Assembly (NCBI GenBank): GCA_944326325.1
Contig: CALVDQ010000017.1
Location: 1-51,882 of the forward strand
DNA: 51,882 bases
Source of the DNA: an uncultured Bacteroidales bacterium
Lineage (GTDB): Bacteria; Bacteroidota; Bacteroidia; Bacteroidales; UBA932
Direction: 5' to 3'
A model generated the notes under the pieces. The model worked only from the letters and a program-made list of their open reading frames with translations, did not search any database and was not told the origin of the DNA. This document shows, piece after piece, positions 6,739-14,668 of the stretch. Numbering within the stretch: the first letter of the stretch is position 1; every line of letters starts with the position of its first letter. Position numbers and translations under genes: made by a program.

Positions 6739-8103
6739 CTATACTTCCTGTACCGCCCCGAATTTTTCCGAAAGAAGATTACGGACAGCAGAGACTTTTT
6801 CGGCAAGAAGACCGTCAGAGACAGCCTCGCAGATAAAGCGAAGGTACGGCTCGGTATTCGAAGGGCGGATATTGAACCACCAGTCGGAGAACTCGACCCT
6901 GTAACCGTCGAAATCCATCATTGCCGTAGGCTTCTCCATATTCATGAAATAGTCCCTGACGGCATCCATTGCACCTTTCTTGTCCCCGACCTTGAAATTT
7001 ATCTCTCCGGAATTACGGTATTTCGCGATACGGGATATAAGGCCGCTTACCGGTATGCCTTTCCTTTTCATTGCAGCCACGACATCAAGGATCAGAATTG
7101 ACGCAAGCAACCCGCTGTCCGAATAGAAGAAGTCACGGAAATAGTAGTGTCCGGCCAGTTCGCCCCCGAAAACTCCGTCAATCTCCCTGAGTTTTCTCGC
7201 GGCAAAAGCCCTGCCTACCTTCCACGTAGCCATCTCCGCACCCATCGGCTCGAGGTATTCCCCGACGGCCTTGGAACTTCTTATGTCCTGCAGCACTATG
7301 CCTCTCTCTCCCCTGCCTTCAAGGAAATAATGCCCGAGTACGGCAATCATCAGATCCGGGGAAATGAAGTTCCCCTTCTCATCGACGAACATCACCCTGT
7401 CGGCATCCCCGTCGTAGATGACTCCGATGTCCGCCCCGGTCTTCCTGACAAGAGACTTCAATGCCTCTACATTGGCCGGAATCAGAGGATTCGGCTCGTG
7501 GTTCGGGAAATTCCCGTCCATAGTATCGAAAATATATGACGGGGCATCCCCGAAAATATCCTTTGCGAACAGCGTCGCCATACCGTTTGACAAGTCGAAA
7601 GCTATTTTAAGACCGCTGTACTCCTCCTTATACCCCATGAGGAACTCCAGGTACTCCTTGCGGATGTCCATCTTGCTGACTGTACCTTTTTCCGGAACCG
7701 GCTCACAGGGACGGCCTTCGTCTATCCAGGCCTTGATCTGTCCGAGACCGTTGTCAAGACCTACCGGAAGGGCATTCTCCATAGAGACCTTCATACCGTT
7801 GTAAACGGCAGGGTTATGCGAAGCCGTAATCTGTACGGAAGCCTTGAAACCATAGCGTGCCGTGCCGAAATACACCATAGGAGTGGTGCTCAGACCGAGG
7901 TCACAGACATCCGCCCCAGCATCGGTCAGCCCCGACACGAGAGCCTCGTGTATCTCCGGGGAAGACACTCTGCAGTCCCTGCCCACGAGCACCTTGCCGG
8001 CTCCGAGAAGCCCGGGGATGAAATAACCGACCTTATAGGCTGTCGTCTTGTCGAAATCCACATTGTAGATTCCCCTTATGTCATACGCGTGAAAAGCTCC
8101 CAT
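6739..8103 (-). CDS. Phosphoglucomutase/phosphomannomutase
   Basis: Interconverts hexose 1- and 6-phosphates for sugar-nucleotide synthesis. The 454 aa carry all four active-site loops of the alpha-D-phosphohexomutase superfamily: the phosphoserine loop TASHNP (Ser95), the metal loop DGDADR (Asp231, 233, 235), the sugar-specificity loop GGELAGHYYF, and the C-terminal phosphate-binding loop RPSNTEPYLR. The length and GELAGH loop resemble dual PMM/PGM enzymes, but specificity is not certain. It follows def by 19 bp on the same strand and is probably co-transcribed from the promoter at 8708-8715. Confidence 0.92.
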   Translation of the reverse strand: MGAFHAYDIRGIYNVDFDKTTAYKVGYFIPGLLGAGKVLVGRDCRVSSPEIHEALVSGLTDAGADVCDLGLSTTPMVYFGTARYGFKASVQITASHNPAVYNGMKVSMENALPVGLDNGLGQIKAWIDEGRPCEPVPEKGTVSKMDIRKEYLEFLMGYKEEYSGLKIAFDLSNGMATLFAKDIFGDAPSYIFDTMDGNFPNHEPNPLIPANVEALKSLVRKTGADIGVIYDGDADRVMFVDEKGNFISPDLMIAVLGHYFLEGRGERGIVLQDIRSSKAVGEYLEPMGAEMATWKVGRAFAARKLREIDGVFGGELAGHYYFRDFFYSDSGLLASILILDVVAAMKRKGIPVSGLISRIAKYRNSGEINFKVGDKKGAMDAVRDYFMNMEKPTAMMDFDGYRVEFSDWWFNIRPSNTEPYLRFICEAVSDGLLAEKVSAVRNLLSEKFGAVQEV

Positions 8104-8122
8104 ATCCTCTATTATTTGAAAG

Positions 8123-8677
8123 TCAGTCTATCTTTGTCTTGTACCTCGCAGACACCTTGCCGTGCGAAATGCTGGCAAGCTTGCGCGCGATCATCTTCCT
8201 CCTGATCGGGGCCACCCTGTCCACGAACATCCTTCCGTCCAGATGGTCAAGCTCATGCTGCACCATACGGCAGGCAAACTTGTCGAACTCCTCGGTCACT
8301 TTCCGGAAATCCTCATCCAGATACTCCACGGTTATCCTGTCAGGACGCTTTACTTCAGCATATATCCCGGGCACGCTCAGACACCCTTCGGAATACTCGC
8401 ACTGGCTCTCGCTCTCATGCGTCACCACCGGATTTATCATGACGCGCTGGAAATCCTTCAGATAAGGATATGTCTCCACAAGCTCCCGTCCGTCAACGAT
8501 AAGAATCCTCAACGGCACTCCTACCTGAGGGGCGGCAAGTCCGCATCCGTCAGCGTAGGCCAGAGTCTCTTTCATGTCAGCAATCAATTGCCGGATTTCA
8601 TCCTTCTTTTCCAGATCCGCTTCTGCAGCATGTTCGCGCAGTACGCCGGATCCATAAAGGAATATAGGTAATTTCAT
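8123..8677 (-). CDS. def: Peptide deformylase
   Basis: Removes the formyl group from the N-terminal methionine of new proteins. The 184 aa contain all three signature motifs: GCGLAAPQVG at about residue 46, EGCLSVPG with metal ligand Cys99, and QHELDHLDG with metal ligands His141 and His145 and the catalytic Glu142. It lies 99 bp downstream of ruvX and has its own promoter-like element in that gap. Confidence 0.95.
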   Translation of the reverse strand: MKLPIFLYGSGVLREHAAEADLEKKDEIRQLIADMKETLAYADGCGLAAPQVGVPLRILIVDGRELVETYPYLKDFQRVMINPVVTHESESQCEYSEGCLSVPGIYAEVKRPDRITVEYLDEDFRKVTEEFDKFACRMVQHELDHLDGRMFVDRVAPIRRKMIARKLASISHGKVSARYKTKID

Positions 8678-8707
8678 ATTCTTCTTATACAGTTTAGCAT
8701 TATTTCA

Positions 8708-8715
8708 AATATAAA
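8708..8715 (-). promoter_or_regulatory. Promoter -7 element for def
   Basis: The minus strand reads TATATTTG here, an exact TAnnTTTG match, 30 bp before the def start. The -33 element is weak: a TTG lies about 21 bp further upstream. Confidence 0.55.
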
Positions 8716-8776
8716 CTTCAGTCCGGTGCAGCGGCAATCCGCAGGAACGGATTCCGGCGCCGGAGCGGGACAGGGC

Positions 8777-9268
8777 CTAACGCCGCCGGTGCCTTCCGGA
8801 ACCTGATGACAGGTTTTCAGGAACGGACTCCGGTATGGGGCCAGGGGCCTGTACCCCTGCCTTGCGGTCCATGTAGCTCTGCAAGATGATCGCCGCGCTG
8901 ATCCTGTCCACCGAAGCCTTGTCCCGTCTGTCCTTCAGCTTCATTCCTCCATCGATCATGGCCCTGTGGGCAAGAACCGACGTGAAACGCTCATCCTCGG
9001 TCTCCACGGGAATTTCCGGGAAGTGCTTCCTCAGGGATTTTATGAAAGCGTCCACATCCCTGGCGGCCTCGGAAGGCGTACCGTCGGTATTCATGGGATA
9101 TCCTACGACAAAAAGTACGACATTTTCTTTTTCCGCATAACTTTTAAGATAATCTATTATCTTTGCAGAATGTACTGTATCCAATGCGGACGCGAAAATC
9201 CCGAGCGGGTCGCTGACAGCGACGCCGACCCGTTTTCTGCCGTAATCTATACCTATCATCCTGTCCAT
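8777..9268 (-). CDS. ruvX: Putative pre-16S rRNA nuclease / Holliday junction resolvase family (YqgF)
   Basis: RNase H-fold protein of 163 aa starting MIGIDYGRKRVGVAVSD with the first catalytic Asp. LFVVGYPMNTDGT gives the second conserved block and ETEDERFTSV the third. A C-terminal extension after about residue 138 is rich in Pro, Ser and Arg. E. coli YqgF trims the 5' end of 16S rRNA. The annotated ATG is at 9266-9268, but the ATG at 9257-9259 (MIGIDYG) fits the family better. A TACCTTTG -7 element on the minus strand at 9277-9284 would leave only a very short leader for the first ATG. Divergent from the LytM gene, with 28 bp between starts. Confidence 0.85.
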   Translation of the reverse strand: MDRMIGIDYGRKRVGVAVSDPLGIFASALDTVHSAKIIDYLKSYAEKENVVLFVVGYPMNTDGTPSEAARDVDAFIKSLRKHFPEIPVETEDERFTSVLAHRAMIDGGMKLKDRRDKASVDRISAAIILQSYMDRKAGVQAPGPIPESVPENLSSGSGRHRRR

Positions 9269-9276
9269 ATCGGGTA

Positions 9277-9284
9277 CAAAGGTA
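9277..9284 (-). promoter_or_regulatory. Promoter -7 element for ruvX
   Basis: The minus strand reads TACCTTTG, matching TAnnTTTG, 8 bp before the first possible ruvX start codon. Transcription would begin almost at that ATG, which favours the downstream start at 9257-9259. Confidence 0.5.
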
Positions 9285-9296
9285 AGATATTTTTAT

Positions 9297-10142
9297 ATGC
9301 AAAACAAAGCAAATAAAATCAGGAATTTCCGGCTGACGCTCGTGGATGACGAGACGCATAAACCCATACTGGTGACACGGTTCACAAGGACGACCTTCCT
9401 GATTTCCGCAGTCATGGCGGCTGCGGTACTGTGTCTCGTGTTCTATATGCTCGTGGCATTCACCCCGGTCAGGACACTGATCCCGGGCTATCCTGACGCC
9501 AGGGCCAAAAGGGCGGCCATCCAGAATGCAATAAAGATAGATTCCCTCGAAATGCTTGTCTCTCGGTGGGAGCTGTACTCGGAAAACTTCAGGCGCATTC
9601 TTGACGGTGAAGAACCCTTGAAGATAGACTCCCTTGTCCTGAAAATCGCCGGAGGGGAACGGGAGGAGCTTTCCGAACAGGAGATACGGGAACGTGACTC
9701 GATTCTGCGGATGAACGTCGCCGAAGAAGAACAGTTCAACCTGTCATTGGCGGAAGGGCGCAACCTCCACATCGAAGGCATGCACTTCTTCTGTCCGCTG
9801 AAAGGGGTCATATCCCAGGGGTATGACCCGGTGATACACCCTTTCATAGACATCACGGCCCCGGCGAACTCCATGGTTTTCGCCGTGCTCGACGGCTCTG
9901 TCATCTATTCCGGCTGGAGCGACGACTCCGGCTATACCATACAGATACAGCACGCGAACGATATCATATCGATATACAAGCATAACCAGAAACTGCTCAA
10001 GGCAGTCGGGGACAAAGTGACCGCAGGGGACCCGATAGCCGTCGTCGGCAACACCGGGACGCTCACCACGGGCGACCACCTCCATTTCGAACTGTGGTAC
10101 AAGGGCGAAGCGGTCGACCCGGCCAGATACATTAATTTCTGA
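9297..10142 (+). CDS. M23 (LytM-type) peptidase-domain membrane protein
   Basis: The 281 aa comprise a short cytoplasmic N-terminus, one membrane helix at about residues 36-58 (LISAVMAAAVLCLVFYMLVA), a charged, probably helical linker at 65-160, and a C-terminal LytM domain. The zinc motifs are intact: His181 and Asp185 (HPFID) and His261-Leu-His263 (HLHFELW). It is therefore likely an active periplasmic cell-wall endopeptidase rather than a degenerate EnvC-like activator. dxr starts 8 bp after its stop and rseP 3 bp after dxr, so it heads this operon. Confidence 0.87.
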   Translation: MQNKANKIRNFRLTLVDDETHKPILVTRFTRTTFLISAVMAAAVLCLVFYMLVAFTPVRTLIPGYPDARAKRAAIQNAIKIDSLEMLVSRWELYSENFRRILDGEEPLKIDSLVLKIAGGEREELSEQEIRERDSILRMNVAEEEQFNLSLAEGRNLHIEGMHFFCPLKGVISQGYDPVIHPFIDITAPANSMVFAVLDGSVIYSGWSDDSGYTIQIQHANDIISIYKHNQKLLKAVGDKVTAGDPIAVVGNTGTLTTGDHLHFELWYKGEAVDPARYINF

Positions 10143-10149
10143 CAATCCA

Positions 10150-11316
10150 ATGGAAAAGAGACGGATAGCAATACTCGGCTCGACCGGTTCCATCGGCAGG
10201 CAGGCTCTCGATGTCATAAGACAGCACAGAGACCTCTTCGAAGTGGAACTGCTTACCGCGAACAATAGCAGCGCCCTCCTCATCGAGCAGGCCATCGAGT
10301 TCGAAGCCAACAGCGTAGTAATATGCAACGAGAAGAAATACAGTGAAGTGGCAGAGGCCCTGCAACCACACTACATCAAGGTATTCGCGGGGATGAAGTC
10401 TGTCTGCGACCTCGTGGCCGGCGAAGATATCGACATCGTTCTGACGGCCATGGTCGGATTCAGCGGACTTGAATCCACGGTCGCGGCCCTGAAGGCAGGG
10501 AAAATCATCGCCCTCGCGAACAAGGAGACGCTGGTGGCGGCCGGAAGCATCGTCACGGGGCTTGCCAGGAAGAACAACGCCCCGATACTTCCCGTGGACT
10601 CCGAACATTCTGCCATCTTCCAATGCCTGCAGGGATCTGCCGGGGCGAAAATCGCCAAGATCCACCTGACCGCTTCCGGAGGGCCGTTCCGGACCTGGGA
10701 AAAGGAAAGGATCGCCGCAGTGACCAAGGAAGCCGCACTGAAACACCCTCGCTGGAACATGGGAAGCAAGGTCACCATCGATTCCGCGACGATGATGAAC
10801 AAGGGGCTCGAAGTCATCGAAGCCAAATGGCTTTTCGGAACTGCTCCGGAAGACATAAAAGTGGTGGTGCATCCGCAGTCCGTCATACATTCCATGGTAG
10901 AGTTCGAGGACGGTGCAGTCATAGCCCAGCTCGGACATCCGGACATGAGGGAACCCATACAGTACGCCCTCTCCTACCCGGACAGGCTGACGCTCGATAA
11001 CAGGAAGCTGGATTTTGCCAAGCTCGGAGAGCTGACATTCTTTGCTCCGGATACAGAAAAGTTCCCGGCGCTCGCCCTCGCATACGAAGCCATCGGGAAA
11101 GGCGGGAATATGCCATGTGCCATGAACGCAGCGAATGAAGTGGCTGTAAAGGCTTTCCTGGAAGACAGGACAGGGTTCTATGACATTTGTGACATTATTG
11201 CAGAGACGATGGCTGGCGTGGATTTTGTTAAGGAGCCCGACCTTGACACGGTTTACATGACCCACGGCGAGGCATTGGCCAGAGCCGGAGAAATTCTTTT
11301 AAAACATTCCAGATAG
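10150..11316 (+). CDS. dxr: 1-deoxy-D-xylulose 5-phosphate reductoisomerase
   Basis: Second enzyme of the MEP isoprenoid pathway: converts DXP to 2-C-methyl-D-erythritol 4-phosphate with NADPH. The 388 aa begin with the NADPH-binding GSTGSIGRQALDVI. ALANKETLVAAG lies near residue 120, the metal-binding PVDSEHSAIFQ near 148-158, and the substrate-binding TIDSATMMNKGLEVIEAKWL near 210-230. Together with dxs at the other end of this window, both committed MEP steps are present. Embedded between a LytM peptidase and rseP. Confidence 0.96.
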   Translation: MEKRRIAILGSTGSIGRQALDVIRQHRDLFEVELLTANNSSALLIEQAIEFEANSVVICNEKKYSEVAEALQPHYIKVFAGMKSVCDLVAGEDIDIVLTAMVGFSGLESTVAALKAGKIIALANKETLVAAGSIVTGLARKNNAPILPVDSEHSAIFQCLQGSAGAKIAKIHLTASGGPFRTWEKERIAAVTKEAALKHPRWNMGSKVTIDSATMMNKGLEVIEAKWLFGTAPEDIKVVVHPQSVIHSMVEFEDGAVIAQLGHPDMREPIQYALSYPDRLTLDNRKLDFAKLGELTFFAPDTEKFPALALAYEAIGKGGNMPCAMNAANEVAVKAFLEDRTGFYDICDIIAETMAGVDFVKEPDLDTVYMTHGEALARAGEILLKHSR

Positions 11317-11318
11317 AG

Positions 11319-12623
11319 ATGATAGTCATTATAAAGATATTGCAGGTGATACTTGCCCTTTCCGTACTTATCCTGATACACGAATTCGGGCATTTCATAT
11401 TTGCCAAGATGTTCAGGATAAGGGTGGAGAAATTCTACCTGTTCTTCGATGCAGGGTTCGCACTGTTCAGGTTCAAGCCCAGGAATTCGGACACGGAATA
11501 CGGTATAGGATGGCTCCCGCTGGGTGGATATTGCAAGATATCCGGGATGGTGGACGAGTCCATGGACACGGAATCCCTGAAAAGCGAACCGAAGCCATGG
11601 GAATTCCGCAGCAAGCCCGCATGGCAAAGACTTCTTGTCATGTTTGGAGGAGTACTGTTCAACTTCATTTTCGCCATTATAGTATATATCGGCATCCTTG
11701 CCGGATGGGGGGAAAGCTACATAAGCAATGAGGACAACGAGATATATGTCAACGAACTGGCATACGAGATGGGATTCAGGAACGGTGACAGGATCCTCAG
11801 CTTCGACGACTACACCCCGGAAAGATTCGAGATGCTGCAGGCAGACATGGCCCGGCAGACGGCCAGAAAGGCTACGGTCCTCAGAGACGGGGATACGGTC
11901 GACATATACATAGACCAGAACATGATAGGAGAGGTCCTGAATTCCCCGGGAATGTTTGACCTGGCCATCCCGTTTGTCGTGGACACTGTCCCGGCCACTT
12001 CTCCTAATGCCGCGGCAGGCCTGATGAAAGGTGACAGGATAACGGCAATCAACGGGAAACCTATCGAATTCCTCCAGGATTCGAGAGCCCTGCTCGGGGA
12101 CTATGAGGGTAAGGAAACGGACATTACCGTCGTACGGGACAGGGACACCCTCCGGATCCCCGTGCAGGTCGACACAAGCGGAAGGCTCGGGATATACGCC
12201 GCGATACCGGGGGTAAAGACAAAGACCTATTCCGTCATATCGGCGATCCCTGCCGGGATAAAGCATACTTTCTCCAACATCGGGGGCTACATCCAGGACC
12301 TGAAACTGGTATTCACGCCGAGCACCGAGGCATACAAGTCCGTCGGGAGCTTCATCGCCATGGGCCAGATATTCCCGGCCACCTGGGACTGGTACAGGTT
12401 CCTCAACATCCTCGCACTGCTTTCAATAATGCTCGGTGTCATGAACCTCATACCGATACCGGCACTGGACGGAGGGCATATCCTCTTTACGCTATACGAA
12501 ATGATTACAGGCAGGAAGCCGAGCGACAAATTCCTCGCAGCGGCCCAGATGGTCGGTATGGTGATCCTGCTCGGCATCATGATCCTCGCATTCGGGAATG
12601 ACATAGGGAGATTGATAAGGTAG
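11319..12623 (+). CDS. rseP: Site-2 intramembrane zinc metalloprotease RseP
   Basis: Cleaves membrane-spanning regulatory proteins such as anti-sigma factors within the bilayer. The 434 aa show the HExxH zinc motif at residues 21-25 (HEFGH) in the first helix, a PDZ region around residues 205-290 (FVVDTVPATSPNAAAGLMKG), and the third zinc ligand in NLIPIPALDGG with Asp384 near the C-terminus. The first residues (VIIKILQVILALSVLILIHE) form helix 1. It starts 3 bp after dxr. The anti-sigma-like protein at 3339-3821 is a conceivable substrate, but this is only an inference. Confidence 0.93.
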   Translation: MIVIIKILQVILALSVLILIHEFGHFIFAKMFRIRVEKFYLFFDAGFALFRFKPRNSDTEYGIGWLPLGGYCKISGMVDESMDTESLKSEPKPWEFRSKPAWQRLLVMFGGVLFNFIFAIIVYIGILAGWGESYISNEDNEIYVNELAYEMGFRNGDRILSFDDYTPERFEMLQADMARQTARKATVLRDGDTVDIYIDQNMIGEVLNSPGMFDLAIPFVVDTVPATSPNAAAGLMKGDRITAINGKPIEFLQDSRALLGDYEGKETDITVVRDRDTLRIPVQVDTSGRLGIYAAIPGVKTKTYSVISAIPAGIKHTFSNIGGYIQDLKLVFTPSTEAYKSVGSFIAMGQIFPATWDWYRFLNILALLSIMLGVMNLIPIPALDGGHILFTLYEMITGRKPSDKFLAAAQMVGMVILLGIMILAFGNDIGRLIR

Positions 12624-12684
12624 AGGATTTTTTGTATATTGCGATATTGTATTGACAGGTAAACCGTTCTAAAAATTATTCTAT

Positions 12685-13686
12685 ATGAAAAAGTTCCATA
12701 TGATGGCATTGCTCGCGGCGATATCGATGGCGGTAATATCGTGCGGAGGAAACGGAAAGAAACTGCTTCCAAATGTCAGCGGGAAGGCCGGAGAAGTAAT
12801 AGTGGTGATAAACCAGGCCGAGTGGGAAGGCGAAGTGGGGGAAGAACTGCGCACACTCCTTGCAAGCGACTGTCCGTTTCTCCCGCAGAAAGAGCCGCTT
12901 TATACCCTTGTGAACATCACGCCGGCTGATTTCTCCAACATATTCCAGATCCACAGGAACCTGCTTCTTGTGGATATCAATCCTGCCATGGACTCTTCGA
13001 GGGTGGTGTTCCGCTCCGATGTATGGGCCAGCCCGCAATGCGTGATAAACGTGCTCGCGAAAGACAGCGATGCGGCGCTTTCCCTGCTCCGGAACGACGG
13101 CAGGAACATCCAGACAATGCTCGAGCAGGCGGAAAGGGACAGGATCATCACCAATTCAAAAAAATACGAAGAATCCTCGCTCAGACCGATCGTGTGCAAG
13201 TTTGCCGGCGGCTCGCCGTATTTTCCGGTAGGATACAAGCTCAAGAAGCAGACCGATGATTTCCTCTGGATAGCATACGATACGCAGATCCTGCAGGATG
13301 TCTTCGTATACAAGTTCCCTGCGACAGGCAAGGACGATTTCAGTCCTGAGAATCTTGTCGCAAAACGCAACGAGTTCCTGAAGAACAATGTCCCCGGAAT
13401 GTTCGAGAACACCTACATGACCACGAGCAACATCACGATGCCTTCTGTAGAGTATCTTAAATACAAGGGGCTGGATTTCGCCGAGATGCGCGGGTTCTGG
13501 GAGGTCTACAACGATTATATGGGAGGTCCGTTCGTATCGCACGCCTTCTACAGTCAGGACGGAAAGGAAATAATTGTACTTGAAGGCTTTGTCTATGCCC
13601 CTAAATACGACAAGCGCAACTATCTCCGCGAAGTGGAATCCATACTGTATTCCTTCGAATGGAATAATTCCGGAAGAAAAGACTAA
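12685..13686 (+). CDS. DUF4837 family lipoprotein
   Basis: Protein of 333 aa with a lipoprotein signal (MAVISCGG, Cys20), so it should be anchored in the envelope. The remainder matches DUF4837, a Bacteroidetes family of unknown function, as I know it: GKAGEVIVVINQAEWEG near the N-terminus and RGFWEVYNDYMGGPFVSHAF near residue 280. It lies 61 bp after rseP and probably ends that transcription unit, with a terminator-like hairpin at 13725-13754. Confidence 0.82.
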   Translation: MKKFHMMALLAAISMAVISCGGNGKKLLPNVSGKAGEVIVVINQAEWEGEVGEELRTLLASDCPFLPQKEPLYTLVNITPADFSNIFQIHRNLLLVDINPAMDSSRVVFRSDVWASPQCVINVLAKDSDAALSLLRNDGRNIQTMLEQAERDRIITNSKKYEESSLRPIVCKFAGGSPYFPVGYKLKKQTDDFLWIAYDTQILQDVFVYKFPATGKDDFSPENLVAKRNEFLKNNVPGMFENTYMTTSNITMPSVEYLKYKGLDFAEMRGFWEVYNDYMGGPFVSHAFYSQDGKEIIVLEGFVYAPKYDKRNYLREVESILYSFEWNNSGRKD

Positions 13687-13692
13687 AAATAT

Positions 13693-13723
13693 TTTGCATA
13701 TAAAAAATAATTACATACCTTTG
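13693..13723 (+). promoter_or_regulatory. Bacteroidetes-type promoter of tRNA-Glu
   Basis: TTTG at 13693-13696 and TACCTTTG at 13716-13723 with exactly 19 bp between them. Transcription would begin near 13730, giving a leader of about 150 nt before tRNA-Glu that contains repeat copy A. rpsT follows tRNA-Glu by 22 bp and may be read from the same promoter. Confidence 0.8.
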
Positions 13724-13724
13724 C

Positions 13725-13754
13725 ACTCCCGAATAAAAAATCGGGAGTTCTTTT
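13725..13754 (+). terminator. Intrinsic terminator-like hairpin after the DUF4837 gene
   Basis: ACTCCCGA (13725-13732) pairs with TCGGGAGT (13741-13748) around an A-rich 8-nt loop and is followed by TCTTTT. It could end the rseP-DUF4837 transcript. The tRNA-Glu start site predicted from the upstream -7 element falls inside the left arm, so transcripts from that promoter would not form the full stem. Confidence 0.6.
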
Positions 13755-13768
13755 GAACGAAACTTGAT

Positions 13769-13877
13769 GTTTGTTTTGCACGAGGGCAAGGCCCGCAAGT
13801 GATGAGGAAGGGAGTTTACTTCCGTAAATGACCGACCGACGATACGCAGCACAACGCAGCCATCGCGCAAAAGAAAC
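13769..13877. repeat. tRNA-adjacent palindromic repeat, copy A
   Basis: About 109 bp. The left end reads GTTTGTTTTGC and the right end GCGCAAAAGAAAC, so the ends are imperfect inverted repeats of each other. The centre holds the family core (GAGGAAGGGAGTTTAC, TTCC loop, GTAAATGACCGACCGA) at about 13804-13839. The element stops 6 bp before the first base of tRNA-Glu and lies inside its predicted leader. Not coding on either strand. Confidence 0.8.
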
Positions 13878-13883
13878 GAAAAC

Positions 13884-13955
13884 GGTGGGTTCGTATAACG
13901 GTTAGTACTCAAGATTTTCATTCTTGCAATAGGGGTTCGATTCCCCTACCCACTA
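13884..13955 (+). tRNA. tRNA-Glu (anticodon TTC)
   Basis: A 72-nt cloverleaf: acceptor GGTGGGT/ACCCACT (first pair G-T), D arm GTAT/GTAC, anticodon stem CAAGA/TCTTG with loop TTTTCAT (anticodon TTC), T arm AGGGG-TTCGATT-CCCCT, discriminator A at 13955. CCA is not encoded. Confidence 0.95.
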
Positions 13956-13977
13956 CGAAAATATAAAAAATAAAACA

Positions 13978-14232
13978 ATGGCAAATCACGCATCAGCAGA
14001 TAAGCGTAATCGTCAGAACGAAAGACGCAGATTGCATAACAGGTATTATGCAAAGACTACTAGGAACGCAATACGCGCCCTGAGAAACACTACTGACAAG
14101 GCAGCAGCCGAGGCAAATGCACCTAAGGTTTATTCGATGATCGACAAGCTCGCAAAGATCGGTGTAATCCACAAGAACAAGGCTGCCAACCTCAAAAGCG
14201 GTATAGCTGTTTATATCAACAAACTTTCATAA
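13978..14232 (+). CDS. rpsT: 30S ribosomal protein S20
   Basis: Basic protein of 84 aa that binds 16S rRNA early in small-subunit assembly. The start [20 protein letters not shown] and the pattern [13 protein letters not shown] near the C-terminus are typical of S20, and the length is usual. It lies 22 bp after tRNA-Glu with no separate promoter match in between, and is followed by a strong terminator at 14266-14298. This suggests a tRNA-Glu-rpsT transcript. Confidence 0.95.
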   Translation: MANHASADKRNRQNERRRLHNRYYAKTTRNAIRALRNTTDKAAAEANAPKVYSMIDKLAKIGVIHKNKAANLKSGIAVYINKLS

Positions 14233-14265
14233 GTTTGGATCAGCCCTTAAAGGTTTTCAATAGCT

Positions 14266-14298
14266 GAAAAAGAAGCTGTCGTCGGCAGCTTCTTTTTC
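14266..14298 (+). terminator. Intrinsic terminator of rpsT
   Basis: GAAAAAGAAGCTG (14266-14278) pairs perfectly with CAGCTTCTTTTTC (14286-14298), giving a 13-bp stem with a 7-nt loop. The 3' arm carries the T-run. The mirrored A-run on the 5' side could let it work in both directions. Confidence 0.85.
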
Positions 14299-14328
14299 AT
14301 AAAGAAAAAAGTTCTTACAACATTCGAA

Positions 14329-14372
14329 GTTTGTTTTGTGGGAGTCCAACGCCGAAATCGCACAAAAGAAAC
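14329..14372. repeat. tRNA-adjacent palindromic repeat, short copy B1
   Basis: A 44-bp version of the family: the left end GTTTGTTTTGTG and right end CACAAAAGAAAC are present, but the central hairpin core is missing. Its right 28 bp (GAGTCCAACGCC and following) match the right part of copy B2, which suggests an internal deletion derivative. Confidence 0.75.
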
Positions 14373-14386
14373 AACAGGAGTTCGAA

Positions 14387-14493
14387 GTTTGTTTTGCGTG
14401 AGTTCAAGGCGGACGACTGAGGAGGAAGGGAGTTTACTTCCGTAAATGACCGACCGAGGAGGAAGTCCAACGCCGAAATCGCACAAAAGAAAC
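14387..14493. repeat. tRNA-adjacent palindromic repeat, copy B2
   Basis: A 107-bp full copy: left end GTTTGTTTTGCG, core hairpin GGGAGTTTAC-TTCC-GTAAATGACC at 14428-14451, right end CGCACAAAAGAAAC. It ends 7 bp before tRNA-Pro. No consensus promoter is visible between the rpsT terminator and tRNA-Pro, so how this tRNA is transcribed is unclear. Confidence 0.8.
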
Positions 14494-14500
14494 GAGAAAT

Positions 14501-14573
14501 CGGGATGTAGCGCAGTTGGTAGCGCACTACGTTCGGGACGTAGGGGTCGGGCGTTCGAGTCGCCTCATCCCGA
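14501..14573 (+). tRNA. tRNA-Pro (anticodon CGG)
   Basis: A 73-nt cloverleaf: acceptor CGGGATG/CATCCCG, D stem GCGC/GCGC, anticodon stem CTACG/CGTAG with loop TTCGGGA (anticodon CGG), T arm GGGCG-TTCGAGT-CGCCT, discriminator A. CCA is not encoded. The C at position 1 is a usual feature of bacterial tRNA-Pro. Confidence 0.95.
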
Positions 14574-14574
14574 C

Positions 14575-14621
14575 AAAGCCAGGCAAGAAGCTGGATTCCA
14601 GCATCAAGCCTGGCTTTTTTT
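14575..14621 (+). terminator. Intrinsic terminator of tRNA-Pro
   Basis: AAAGCCAGGC (14575-14584) pairs with GCCTGGCTTT (14608-14617) and an inner stem CTGGA/TCCAG closes the apex. A T-run continues to 14621. Confidence 0.9.
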
Positions 14622-14637
14622 ATAAGGATAACCGGTC

Positions 14638-14662
14638 CGGAGGGACCATTCCGGTCCCTCCG
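14638..14662 (-). terminator. Hairpin after the porin-like gene
   Basis: CGGAGGGACC and GGTCCCTCCG form a perfect 10-bp stem with a 5-nt loop just beyond the stop codon of the minus-strand barrel gene. There is no T-run directly after it on the minus strand, so it may stabilise the transcript end rather than terminate on its own. Confidence 0.5.
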
Positions 14663-14668
14663 AAAACC

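Noticed and set aside
13769..14493. Insertion sequence
   Set aside because: The elements are about 110 bp with no transposase frame; at most a non-autonomous element.
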